A DNA stretch of 15,571 nt from CAZEDL01 sp964585245. Its GTDB lineage: Bacteria; Patescibacteriota; Patescibacteriia; Magasanikbacterales; GWA2-37-8. How positions within the stretch are numbered: position 1 is the first letter of the stretch; each line of letters starts with the position of its first letter. A model generated the notes under the pieces. It saw nothing but the letters and a program-made list of their open reading frames with translations, was not told where the DNA came from and did not search any database. The DNA lies in the NCBI GenBank assembly GCA_964585245.1, contig CAZPCV010000032.1, forward strand, positions 1 through 15,571, written 5' to 3'. This document shows, in pieces, positions 1-6,856 of this stretch. The position numbers and the translations under genes are program-made.

Positions 1-330
1 TTGGACTTGGCTGAACTCGTCAAAGTTCTCGAAGAGAAATTTGGCGTATCAGCTGCCGCTCCAGCCATGATGATGGCTGCTCCAGCTGCTGGCGCAGGCG
101 CTGCCGCTGCTGAAGAGAAAACCGAATTCAACGTTGAACTTACCGACGCTGGTGCTAACAAGATTTCCGTGATCAAAGTGGTTAAAGAAATCACCGGCCT
201 TGGTTTGGCTGATGCCAAAGCTCTCGTTGACGGCGCTCCGAAAGTAGTAAAAGAAGGCGTGAAGAAAGATGAAGCCGAAGCCATGAAGAAGAAGATCGAA
301 GAAGCTGGTGGTAAAGCTGTTTTGAAATAA
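1..330 (+). CDS. rplL: 50S ribosomal protein L7/L12, 5'-truncated
   Basis: L7/L12 forms the flexible stalk of the large ribosomal subunit, which recruits and stimulates the translational GTPases. The frame is open from the first base and ends at TAA 328-330, giving 109 residues. The LAELVKVLEEKFGVSAAAP stretch is the end of the N-terminal dimerisation domain. Next comes an Ala/Met/Pro-rich hinge (about residues 18-38), then the complete C-terminal factor-binding domain (about 40-109) with EKTEFNVEL, KISVIKVVKEITGLGLADAK and the ending EAGGKAVLK. Family members usually have 120-130 residues, so about 20 N-terminal residues lie before the window. The TTG at base 1 is therefore an internal leucine codon, not the start. 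Codon use is biased toward GCT, GAA and AAA, as expected for a highly expressed gene. A terminator follows 11 bases after the stop. Confidence 0.97.
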   Translation: MDLAELVKVLEEKFGVSAAAPAMMMAAPAAGAGAAAAEEKTEFNVELTDAGANKISVIKVVKEITGLGLADAKALVDGAPKVVKEGVKKDEAEAMKKKIEEAGGKAVLK

Positions 331-341
331 TAATTGCTTCA

Positions 342-377
342 AAAAACCCTAGTTCAAAAGACTAGGGTTTTTATTTT
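342..377. terminator. Bidirectional rho-independent terminator
   Basis: A perfect 12-bp stem (342-353 paired with 361-372, core CCCTAGT/ACTAGGG) encloses a 7-base loop. On the plus strand it runs into TTTTTATTTT, which ends rplL. On the minus strand the same hairpin is followed by a run of six T (complement of 341-346), which suits the convergent gene whose stop is at 414-416. One hairpin can therefore stop transcription from both sides. Confidence 0.9.
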
Positions 378-413
378 GTAGCGGAAGAACAGTTCTATTT
401 CTGCGAAAGTTTT

Positions 414-2714
414 TTAAAGAGGTAGCGCGACTTTAAATAATTTTGTCCCATCAACGATATACGCTGTGCGACCGGTTTCATCAATCGTGAAATCGCTGGG
501 ATTTTCAAACTGGGTCGCTATCAATTGGGTTTTAAGACGGCCTTCTTTGTCGGCCAAAATCAGCCGCTTATTTTTGCCATCCAGAATATACACGTAGGTC
601 AAATCATTATAGGTCCAGAGTTTGGCTCCGCCACCAATGGCCGGATCGAGGCCTACAATCGCGAAGGGTTGTGGTTGTCCGCTGACAAGTCGATTGATTG
701 CGCCTTCCGAAGTAATGGCCCAGATATCGCCGTCGATTGATAGGTCAGTGCCGGTATGGAGGCTGGGCAGAGTTTCTTTGAGCCAATTTTTACCGAGGCC
801 GAAGCCAGTTTTAATCGTGTCGTGTTTGTAAATTTGATTATTGTTGGCGTCGAGAGTGTAAAGGCGGCGGTTGTAAACCGTAAACGCAGTAATGACAGGG
901 TTATCATTTGGATAGCTGACATCAACTTTTTTTATTGTATTGCTGTCGGGCTCAAATCGGAGTAATTCATTGGTCGTACTTTGGAATAAGGCGTAATCAT
1001 TTTCTTTGGGTACCCCACTCGTGACTAGCCCGTTTAAAGCAAAGTTGAGCGGAACAGTCGCTGCTTCTTTGGTGTTCAGATCGTAGCTGTATAATTGTCC
1101 TTCCGAATTGCTGTAAGCGAGTAAGCGATTTTTTAATTTGATTACGCCGTTTAGTGGGGCGCCTTGGGCAGTGGTCCAGGTGGTAATCAGTTCGGGGGTA
1201 ATAGTCGTGATTTTACGGACTTTTACCCGAATGTTTTCTAGATCAGCATTGAAAGCTTCACAGCGATTTTTTGTTTCTTTTTCAGCGCAGGGGAGTTGCG
1301 CTAGCAGTTCCTCGGCTTCTTTAATTGACTGTAGCGATTGAATTTCGTCTCCATATAGCAGAGAGCTTTTGGCGCTATCGATCTTGTCCGAAACAGATTT
1401 TAGACGAGCGTTATAATTAACCAGCGCTAAGGTATTTTGTTGTTTATATCGTAAAACCAGAATGCTGCCGCTAAAGATGCATACCAAGATGAAAACGCCA
1501 ATTGTAAGAATTTTGGTAATGAGAGGTAATTGGGCCAGATTAGAGCGCAGGCTGTGATATTGTTTGTTCCATTCTTCTAGAATGTTTTTGCGGCGGCCCT
1601 GATAATTGATTGCGACAAATACTAACAGTATCAGGTTTCGGCCTAAGGCGAACAATAAGGAGAAGAGCAATACTCCTATTTCATACAGGAGCGCGCCGAT
1701 AAAACGCAGTGTTCTCCAAGCATACCCACCAATTTTTGCCACCATTTCTTGATTTAGTTCGTAGCGGTGTGTTCGCGTTCGATGATCAGTGGCAGGAATA
1801 TGTGGGCGCAGATGGGTGGAACTGATCTCGGTTTTTGGCGACTGTATAGCGCGTAGAGGGGGAGTGGAAACAACCTTGGATGTGGTCAAGTTTTTGAAGA
1901 TAGCACTCATTTTTTCTTCGATTTTGGGCCAGAGTGACGGTGTCAGAGTGGCGGCAGTATTTTTTTCGGTGCCAAAGAAGTTGGTAAGTGAACGAGCCGA
2001 ATCTTCGCTGGTGGGCCGAGGCCGTTGTATAAAAGTGGTTTGCGCTTCAGCGGGAGAGAGTTGGATGATGAGCCCGCCGAACGATTGTTGGTTTTTGAGC
2101 TCTTTGAGGGCGCGTTGCAGGTGCTCGGCGCTTTGGCGGGGCGGCCGCACGGTAATTATTTTTTGCAGGCGGTCAGCATTAAAATAATCGCCAAATTGGG
2201 GTGTGCCGATACACAGGTAGTCGCCGGGGCTAATTTTACCTTGGATAACCTGGCTGAAGAGCTGGCTGTCTGACTCGTCGCTGCTCGGATCGGCGGAAGT
2301 TTTTATCAAATCCATTTTTTGGTACTGCCCTGCTTTATTTTTGTAAAAAAATACGGCAATCGGGCTCCCCGAAAAACTGAAGATAATTTGTTGATAGCGG
2401 ATGACGCCGATGAGGCAGTGTAAATTTGGACGCGCGGGTAAGGTTTGATTTACTTCTTCTAGAATAGCTTCGAGGCTGGTATCATTTTCTTCATCGTGAG
2501 TATCGTAATACTTGTTTTCAATGTCGGTGATGGTCGTCTGGATAGTTTTAATGTAGTCGGGCGTACCCTCGTTTATTTCACAGACTGCAAAAAAATATCC
2601 CTTGGCTTTTTCTTCGGGAGTGCTTGGTTCGGTAATATGCAGTAGTACATGAGACAATTCCGGATTGCCTCCTTCAACGAAAAATTCGTTTAATCGTAGT
2701 ATTTCTTCGGCCAT
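414..2714 (-). CDS. Membrane protein: degenerate PP2C-like domain, membrane segments, C-terminal propeller-like region
   Basis: The product has 766 residues and no function I can assign. Residues 1-225 follow the order of a PP2C/SpoIIE-type phosphatase fold: GYFFAVCEI near 39-47, a helix LEAILEEVNQTL at 81-92, IGVIRYQQIIFSFSGSPIAVFFY at about 102-124, GKISPGDYLCIGT at 159-171 and SFGGLIIQL at 211-219. The acidic metal ligands expected at the GDS- and DN-like positions are absent, so it is probably not an active phosphatase. A polar linker (225-330) leads to a hydrophobic hairpin (about 333-369) and a transmembrane helix (398-422). A probable coiled coil with two cysteines (Cys476, Cys485) spans about 430-500. 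Residues 505-766 form short beta-rich repeats such as LLAYSNSEGQLYSYDL and RLYTLDANNNQIYKHD, typical of a beta-propeller. I infer a cytoplasmic N-terminus and an external propeller. It is transcribed divergently from the regulator at 2841. The start ATG matches the open frame and has no Shine-Dalgarno sequence. Confidence 0.8.
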   Translation of the reverse strand: MAEEILRLNEFFVEGGNPELSHVLLHITEPSTPEEKAKGYFFAVCEINEGTPDYIKTIQTTITDIENKYYDTHDEENDTSLEAILEEVNQTLPARPNLHCLIGVIRYQQIIFSFSGSPIAVFFYKNKAGQYQKMDLIKTSADPSSDESDSQLFSQVIQGKISPGDYLCIGTPQFGDYFNADRLQKIITVRPPRQSAEHLQRALKELKNQQSFGGLIIQLSPAEAQTTFIQRPRPTSEDSARSLTNFFGTEKNTAATLTPSLWPKIEEKMSAIFKNLTTSKVVSTPPLRAIQSPKTEISSTHLRPHIPATDHRTRTHRYELNQEMVAKIGGYAWRTLRFIGALLYEIGVLLFSLLFALGRNLILLVFVAINYQGRRKNILEEWNKQYHSLRSNLAQLPLITKILTIGVFILVCIFSGSILVLRYKQQNTLALVNYNARLKSVSDKIDSAKSSLLYGDEIQSLQSIKEAEELLAQLPCAEKETKNRCEAFNADLENIRVKVRKITTITPELITTWTTAQGAPLNGVIKLKNRLLAYSNSEGQLYSYDLNTKEAATVPLNFALNGLVTSGVPKENDYALFQSTTNELLRFEPDSNTIKKVDVSYPNDNPVITAFTVYNRRLYTLDANNNQIYKHDTIKTGFGLGKNWLKETLPSLHTGTDLSIDGDIWAITSEGAINRLVSGQPQPFAIVGLDPAIGGGAKLWTYNDLTYVYILDGKNKRLILADKEGRLKTQLIATQFENPSDFTIDETGRTAYIVDGTKLFKVALPL

Positions 2715-2725
2715 AAATACGTTTA

Positions 2726-2743
2726 AGCTCTTTTTTTAGAGCT
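2726..2743 (-). promoter_or_regulatory. Small hairpin in the leader of the minus-strand membrane protein gene
   Basis: The minus-strand transcript would carry AGCTCT, six A in the loop, then AGAGCT, a perfect 6-bp stem ending 11 bases before the ATG at 2714-2712. It lies inside the leader of about 79 bases predicted from the minus-strand promoter. It could affect ribosome access in a gene without a Shine-Dalgarno sequence. The stem is short, and this is inference only. Confidence 0.3.
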
Positions 2744-2778
2744 ATAATGATACCTTGCTTGAGGCCAGGCATGTTATT

Positions 2779-2807
2779 TTGACTTACCTTTTTTAGGATA
2801 GTATACT
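2779..2807 (+). promoter_or_regulatory. Sigma70-type promoter for the regulator-to-mreB cluster
   Basis: TTGACT (2779-2784) and TATACT (2802-2807) are separated by 17 bases, one mismatch from consensus in each box. Transcription would start near 2814, leaving a leader of about 27 bases before the ATG at 2841. The -10 box sits inside the perfect 12-base palindrome at 2798-2809 and is shared with a promoter on the opposite strand. Confidence 0.8.
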
Positions 2808-2828
2808 ATACGTTATTAGAAAAGTCTA
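2800..2828 (-). promoter_or_regulatory. Minus-strand promoter sharing the palindromic -10 box
   Basis: Read on the minus strand, TAGACT (2828-2823) and TATACT (2805-2800) are separated by 17 bases. The -10 is perfect apart from one position; the -35 matches TTGACA at four of six. Transcription would start near 2793, about 79 bases before the minus-strand gene at 2714. The two -10 boxes overlap because the sequence is self-complementary. Confidence 0.55.
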
Positions 2829-2840
2829 CGTTATTTACAT

Positions 2841-3464
2841 ATGAGCGAATCAGCGGCTACTCACCAAAATATGCTTGAACACTTTTTTGGTTCAAAGACG
2901 CGCTTAAAATTATTACAGATTTTTTTTCGCGAGCCGAACAAGCCTTTTTATCTCCGGGAATTAGCCCGGTTGGTGGATGTACAGCTAAATGCTATCCGCC
3001 GGGAGATTGCTAATCTCGAGAAAGCCGGATTGTTGCGCCCGGTGACGTTGCCGCTTGAAGCCGAGGGTGTAAATGGCACAGAGCGTTCTAAATACTATCA
3101 ATTGGATACCGGATTTATTCTTTTTACAGAATTAGAAGCACTGCTAAATAAAAGTAATTTGCTGGAACAGCGAGTCTTCATTGATGAGATAATGAAACGG
3201 GCCGGACAGTTGAAATTTTTTATGTTGAGCGGAATTTTCACCGGGGCCGCGGAGGTGGGAACCGATTTATTGCTGGTCGGCGACATCAAACTTACGGTCG
3301 TTAGTAAAATAGTGAAAGATTTTGAAAAGATGCTGGGTCAACCGATTCGCTATGTGATTTTGACGGCCCAGGAATTTGAAGAGCGGCGTGAAATCGGAGA
3401 TGTGTTTTTGTATCGATTGTTCGAAGCCAAACACACGATCATGGTTGATGAATATCATTTGTAA
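2841..3464 (+). CDS. Winged-helix regulator with a degenerate nucleotidyltransferase-like domain
   Basis: This 207-residue protein combines two domains. Residues about 16-90 are a winged helix: SKTRLKLLQIFF, then YLRELARLVDVQLNAIRREI as the helix-turn-helix, then LEKAGLLRPV and a wing ending SKYYQLD. Residues about 122-205 resemble the minimal nucleotidyltransferase fold found fused to such domains in archaea and CPR bacteria: SGIFTGAAEVGTDLLLVGDI (130-149) sits where active enzymes have GS...G...SDxDLLV, and EFEERREIGDVFLYRLFEAKHTIMV fits the C-terminal half. The leading GS is altered and the second Asp of the SDxD pair is Leu, so catalysis is doubtful and a sensing or dimerising role is more likely. 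It is first in the cluster, behind a promoter with a palindromic -10, so autoregulation and control of the divergent gene are plausible but unproven. The ATG at 2841 is used; Met11 is an alternative. Confidence 0.8.
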   Translation: MSESAATHQNMLEHFFGSKTRLKLLQIFFREPNKPFYLRELARLVDVQLNAIRREIANLEKAGLLRPVTLPLEAEGVNGTERSKYYQLDTGFILFTELEALLNKSNLLEQRVFIDEIMKRAGQLKFFMLSGIFTGAAEVGTDLLLVGDIKLTVVSKIVKDFEKMLGQPIRYVILTAQEFEERREIGDVFLYRLFEAKHTIMVDEYHL

Positions 3465-3476
3465 TTCTGTAGTTCT

Positions 3477-3869
3477 ATGTATTTGTTGCTAGATAATACT
3501 CAGGGTGAAACGGTGGTAATTCATAGTGCTGACGGGGCTACGGAAATCCGCATCTGTCAATTTGATCGGGCCTTCGTGGGTTCGCTGTTGGGTGCTATTG
3601 ATCAATTTTTGTTAAATGAATCTTTAAGTCGAGCAGCTATACAAGGGGTAGCGGTCGTAGGTGGACAGGGGCGGTTTACAGCGACTCGTGTGGCAGTAAC
3701 AGTAGCAAATACGCTCGCTCTTACTCTTCATATACCNNNNNNNNNNGTACCCACCATCGATGAAGCGTGGCTGCCTTTGTTACAGCAGCAGCCGGCGGGG
3801 ATATATACTTTACCACAGTATAGCGGGCCTCCACGTTTGGGAGGAAAAGAAATCACCTATGCTGAGTGA
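3477..3869 (+). CDS. TsaB-like protein, N-terminal half only, interrupted by an assembly gap
   Basis: TsaB is the non-catalytic partner of TsaD in making the t6A modification of tRNAs that read ANN codons. The product resembles the first ASKHA-type lobe of TsaB: a start with MYLLLDNTQ where TsaB has an IDTS-type phosphate loop, a helix ending LLGAIDQFLLN, and GVAVVGGQGRFTATRVAV (57-74) in the place of the GPGSFTGLRIG motif. With about 130 residues against about 230 in standard TsaB, the second lobe is missing, a form I associate with CPR genomes. Ten N at 3737-3746 interrupt it. The frame stays open across the gap as drawn, but the true gap length is unknown. It ends at TGA 3867-3869 and overlaps the next gene by 11 bases, which suggests coupled translation. 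It could instead be another ASKHA-fold protein of unknown role. Confidence 0.6.
   Translation: MYLLLDNTQGETVVIHSADGATEIRICQFDRAFVGSLLGAIDQFLLNESLSRAAIQGVAVVGGQGRFTATRVAVTVANTLALTLHIXXXXVPTIDEAWLPLLQQQPAGIYTLPQYSGPPRLGGKEITYAE
3737..3746. other. Assembly gap of ten N
   Basis: Ten undetermined bases inside the TsaB-like gene. A round number usually marks a scaffold join of unknown size, so the protein sequence around residues 87-90 and the exact distance to the next gene are uncertain. Confidence 0.97.
3839..3844 (+). promoter_or_regulatory. Possible Shine-Dalgarno GGGAGG for the glycosyltransferase gene
   Basis: GGGAGG lies 14 bases before the ATG at 3859, longer than the usual 5-9. No start codon lies between the two. 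It is the only purine-rich Shine-Dalgarno-like site I find upstream of a start in this window, and it favours ATG 3859 over the upstream in-frame ATG at 3760. Confidence 0.4.
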
Positions 3870-5358
3870 GTACCGCCGCTACCGTATTTATGAAATGTTG
3901 CCGGGGATAGTGATTTGGCTGACGCTTATCGTAAGTATAGTCTTGTCGTTTGTCAGGCCACTTTGGATGGTGTATGCCGTGATCGTGTTTGATGTGTATT
4001 GGGTGCTGCGGGTATTATATTTCTCGTTTTATGTCGTGGTCTCGTGGCGGCGGTTCAAACGGGCGATGCGCGTGAAATGGTTTGAAAAATGGCGGACAAC
4101 GTTTCCTAAATGGGAAGAAAAAATTCAGGTTATTTTTTTACCATTATATAATGAGGAGTGGGCGGTGGTTGAAGCGACCTTGCTGGCACTTAAAGCTTCT
4201 AGTTATCCAAGTAGCCGTGTTTATGTAGTGATTTCGGGTGAAGAACGCGTACGCGCCCACGCCGAACGGGTTCAGAATTTGGCCAAAGAACGGTTCGGAC
4301 AGCATTTTGCCGATATTATTCCGTATATTCACCCCAGCGGACTGGTGGGCGAAATTCCGGGAAAAGGCTCTAACATTCATTATGCCGAAGAGCAGTTTCG
4401 AGCCTATGCCGACAAGCGGGGGTGGAATTACGCGAACATTATTATTTCGGTCTTTGATATCGATACGATCGTGCATCCGGAGTATTTGGCTCATTTGGGT
4501 TACATGTATTGCAGCCACACACGGCCGACCCATAGCTCGTTCCAGCCGGTAACGTTGTATAACAATAATCTGTGGGAATCGCCGGCGGTATTGCGGATCA
4601 TGGCTCTCGGAACCAGTTTCTGGATGCTGTTCAGTTTGGCGCGCTTGGATAGCCTGGTAACTTTTTCGTCGCATAGTATGAGTTTTCAGGCGGTGGTCGA
4701 TTGTGGTGGTCACGCTAAAAACATCGTCAGTGAAGATTCGCGGATTTTTTTTCAATGTTGGCTCAAGAATGGTGGCGATTACGAAGTGACTCCATTGTAT
4801 GTTCCGGTCTCGATGGATACGGTGCGTGACACCAGTTGGTGGAAAAGTTTGAAGAATTTATATTTCCAACAGCGCCGGTGGGCCTGGGGCACGGAGAATA
4901 TCCCTTTTTTATTGTGGGAGTTTAAAAAACACCCCGAAATCCCCTGGCTTAAAAAAGCCGTTATTTTCTGGCATGAATTTGAAGGTAAGTGGAGTTGGGC
5001 TGTGGTCACAATTTTAATTACCGTATTAGGGAAATTACCGCTCTGGATTGCCAGCGCTGATTTGCAGCAGAGTACCTTGTTTTTTAATACGCCGCTCGTG
5101 TTGCAGCGCCTCATGACGCTCTCGATGATCGGGCTCATTATGTCGGCGACTCTGAGTTTTTTGATTATGCCGCCGCGTCCCAAGCAATCGAAACGACATA
5201 TATATGGATACATGTTGCTGCAGTGGCTCTTGTTGCCGGTGTCTTTGATTTTATTTTCGGCTCTACCGTGTCTTGATGCAATTACCCATTTATTATTTGG
5301 CCGGTATTTAGGGTTTAATGTCTCAACCAAAAAACGAGCGACGAGTCCATCTGTTTAA
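3859..5358 (+). CDS. Membrane-embedded family 2 glycosyltransferase (BcsA/hyaluronan synthase-like)
   Basis: The 499-residue product likely transfers sugars from a nucleotide donor to a growing polysaccharide or lipid carrier at the cytoplasmic membrane. It shows two N-terminal membrane helices (about 13-31 and 36-62), a cytoplasmic GT-A domain and about three C-terminal helices (about 378-396, 415-436, 448-470). Catalytic motifs come in the processive GT2 order: FLPLYNEE at 93-100, PGKGSNIHYA at 167-176, the DxD site DID at 200-202, the catalytic-base motif SED at 291-293 and QQRRW at 337-341, matching QxxRW. No PilZ domain is visible. I chose ATG 3859 because MLSEYRRYRIYEMLPG leads directly into the first helix; the open frame upstream to 3760 only overlaps the TsaB-like gene. 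The gene overlaps its upstream neighbour by 11 bases and precedes DUF4012 and mreB, which supports an envelope role. The polymer cannot be named. Confidence 0.88.
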   Translation: MLSEYRRYRIYEMLPGIVIWLTLIVSIVLSFVRPLWMVYAVIVFDVYWVLRVLYFSFYVVVSWRRFKRAMRVKWFEKWRTTFPKWEEKIQVIFLPLYNEEWAVVEATLLALKASSYPSSRVYVVISGEERVRAHAERVQNLAKERFGQHFADIIPYIHPSGLVGEIPGKGSNIHYAEEQFRAYADKRGWNYANIIISVFDIDTIVHPEYLAHLGYMYCSHTRPTHSSFQPVTLYNNNLWESPAVLRIMALGTSFWMLFSLARLDSLVTFSSHSMSFQAVVDCGGHAKNIVSEDSRIFFQCWLKNGGDYEVTPLYVPVSMDTVRDTSWWKSLKNLYFQQRRWAWGTENIPFLLWEFKKHPEIPWLKKAVIFWHEFEGKWSWAVVTILITVLGKLPLWIASADLQQSTLFFNTPLVLQRLMTLSMIGLIMSATLSFLIMPPRPKQSKRHIYGYMLLQWLLLPVSLILFSALPCLDAITHLLFGRYLGFNVSTKKRATSPSV

Positions 5359-5394
5359 TTTGGCTACACGTTTTGACTTTTTATTTGTGGTTTT

Positions 5395-6855
5395 ATGAAA
5401 AAGTTTTTTCTAACAGCTGGTATTATTCTGCTGCTCGGCGTGCTTGGCGGGATGATTTATTTTTATATATTCGGCTTCAACAGTATCTCGGGCATCGTTG
5501 CTGATCAGGTATTAGGCCGTCTACCGACATTGACCGTTGATGAGCCGGTTGTAGCCACCTCCACGCCTGCCGCCCCGGCTGTGTCTGAATCAGAAGTGTT
5601 AAAAGATTTTTTGGGATTTAATAAGGCTAAAACATATTTGGTTTTGTTTTTAAATAATACCGAGCTGCGGCCGGGGGGCGGTTTTATGGGCGCATACGCG
5701 GTAGTGGGGATTGATAAGGCCCGGTTTAGTGTGCGCAAAGTAGAAGGAACCGAGATATTAGATAATTACGCGCCGCCGTTTTCTGCCGAGCCGCCGGCTC
5801 CGCTTAAAAAATATGTGCTGGTAGATCGCTGGAATTTTCGCGATGCCAACTGGTCGCCGGATTTTGCCCGCTCCAGTCAAAAGGCGCTTGAGCTGTATGG
5901 TAAAGAACGTGGTTTGGCGGCCGGAGAAATAGACGCGGTCATTGGCATTACACCAACCATATTTGAAAAGCTTCTAGCTATTACGGGGCCTTTGACAGTA
6001 GATGGAGAAGAATATACCAGCCAAAATTTTACCGAAAAATTGGAATATGAAGTAGAATATGGATATGTTAAGGATGGGAAGAAAGCAATTGAACGCAAAT
6101 TGATACTGGGTGATTTGGGCAAGGCTTTGGAAGAAAAACTGAAGCGGGATTTGTTCAAAAATTGGTCGGCTTATTGGGCGTTGGCTCGCCATTTGATACA
6201 GGAAAAACAACTGATGGTGTATAGCACTGATGTTGACATGCAAACAAAAGTGGCTGCACTAGGATGGAGTGGGCAGATGCGGCCGTTTGATGGGGACTAT
6301 TTGTTATACGCTGATGCGAATTTAGCGGCCCTTAAAACTGACGCATCAATTAAGCGAGCCCTCACGTATTCCATCACTCCTACCACTTCCCAAAAATATA
6401 TTGCTGAGGTGGACATGCACTATACCCATACGCACAAGATTGATTGGCGCACCAGTCGCTACCGCAGTTATGCCCGGATTTTTGTGCCTCTGGGCAGTGA
6501 ATTAATCGGGGTGGAAGGAATGGTCAAAAACACGCCGGTAGACAAGGGCGTAGAAGACGGCCGGGCGTGGTTTGGTACGCTGGTCGATGTGGGGGCACTG
6601 CAGGAAGGTCATCTAAAGTTTAGGTATTATCTAGCGCCAACGGTGGTCGAACGACTTAAACAAGGCGAATATGCTCTTAGCGTCCAAAAACAATTAGGTA
6701 CGAATGGTGTTGGTTTGACTCTGGGTCTTAATTTTGGTACACCTGTCAAAGCGGCGCGCCCAGGTGAGATGCCCGCATTTCACGGGGATAACCGTTATGA
6801 TTTAAAGACTGATTTATCAGTAGACCGGATTTTTGGAGTTACGTTAGCTAATTAA
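5395..6855 (+). CDS. DUF4012 family membrane-anchored protein
   Basis: The 486-residue product begins with a signal-anchor helix (about 4-25), so most of it lies outside the membrane. A Pro/Thr/Ala-rich linker covers about 45-65. The following domain carries the family marks I recognise: LVLFLNNTELRPGGGFMGAY (about 82-101), RWNFRDANWSPDF (145-157) and GVI-like IGITPTIFEKLLAITGPLTV (183-202). DUF4012 proteins are frequent in CPR bacteria and Actinobacteria, often near polysaccharide genes. Their biochemical role is not established to my knowledge. Its position between a glycosyltransferase and mreB fits wall or surface-polymer assembly. The stop TAA is followed by a single T and then the ATG of mreB, so translation is probably coupled. 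No Shine-Dalgarno sequence precedes the ATG at 5395. Confidence 0.85.
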   Translation: MKKFFLTAGIILLLGVLGGMIYFYIFGFNSISGIVADQVLGRLPTLTVDEPVVATSTPAAPAVSESEVLKDFLGFNKAKTYLVLFLNNTELRPGGGFMGAYAVVGIDKARFSVRKVEGTEILDNYAPPFSAEPPAPLKKYVLVDRWNFRDANWSPDFARSSQKALELYGKERGLAAGEIDAVIGITPTIFEKLLAITGPLTVDGEEYTSQNFTEKLEYEVEYGYVKDGKKAIERKLILGDLGKALEEKLKRDLFKNWSAYWALARHLIQEKQLMVYSTDVDMQTKVAALGWSGQMRPFDGDYLLYADANLAALKTDASIKRALTYSITPTTSQKYIAEVDMHYTHTHKIDWRTSRYRSYARIFVPLGSELIGVEGMVKNTPVDKGVEDGRAWFGTLVDVGALQEGHLKFRYYLAPTVVERLKQGEYALSVQKQLGTNGVGLTLGLNFGTPVKAARPGEMPAFHGDNRYDLKTDLSVDRIFGVTLAN

Positions 6856-6856
6856 T

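Noticed and set aside
2743..2748. TATAAT as a second plus-strand promoter for the regulator
   Set aside because: The sequence at -35 distance (CGTTTA) does not match; the promoter at 2779-2807 is far better.
3760..3858. In-frame extension of the glycosyltransferase to ATG 3760
   Set aside because: It only overlaps the TsaB-like gene in another frame, reads as low-quality sequence, and the family-like N-terminus begins at 3859.
2841..3869. A MNT/HEPN-type toxin-antitoxin pair formed by the nucleotidyltransferase-like protein and its neighbour
   Set aside because: The neighbour is TsaB-like rather than HEPN-like, and the nucleotidyltransferase part is fused to a winged helix and lacks the catalytic pair.
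4144..4755. 203-residue minus-strand open frame opposite the glycosyltransferase
   Set aside because: It is a shadow of a well-supported gene, with no recognisable motif; the same applies to the 6902-7606 and 9191-9823 minus-strand frames.
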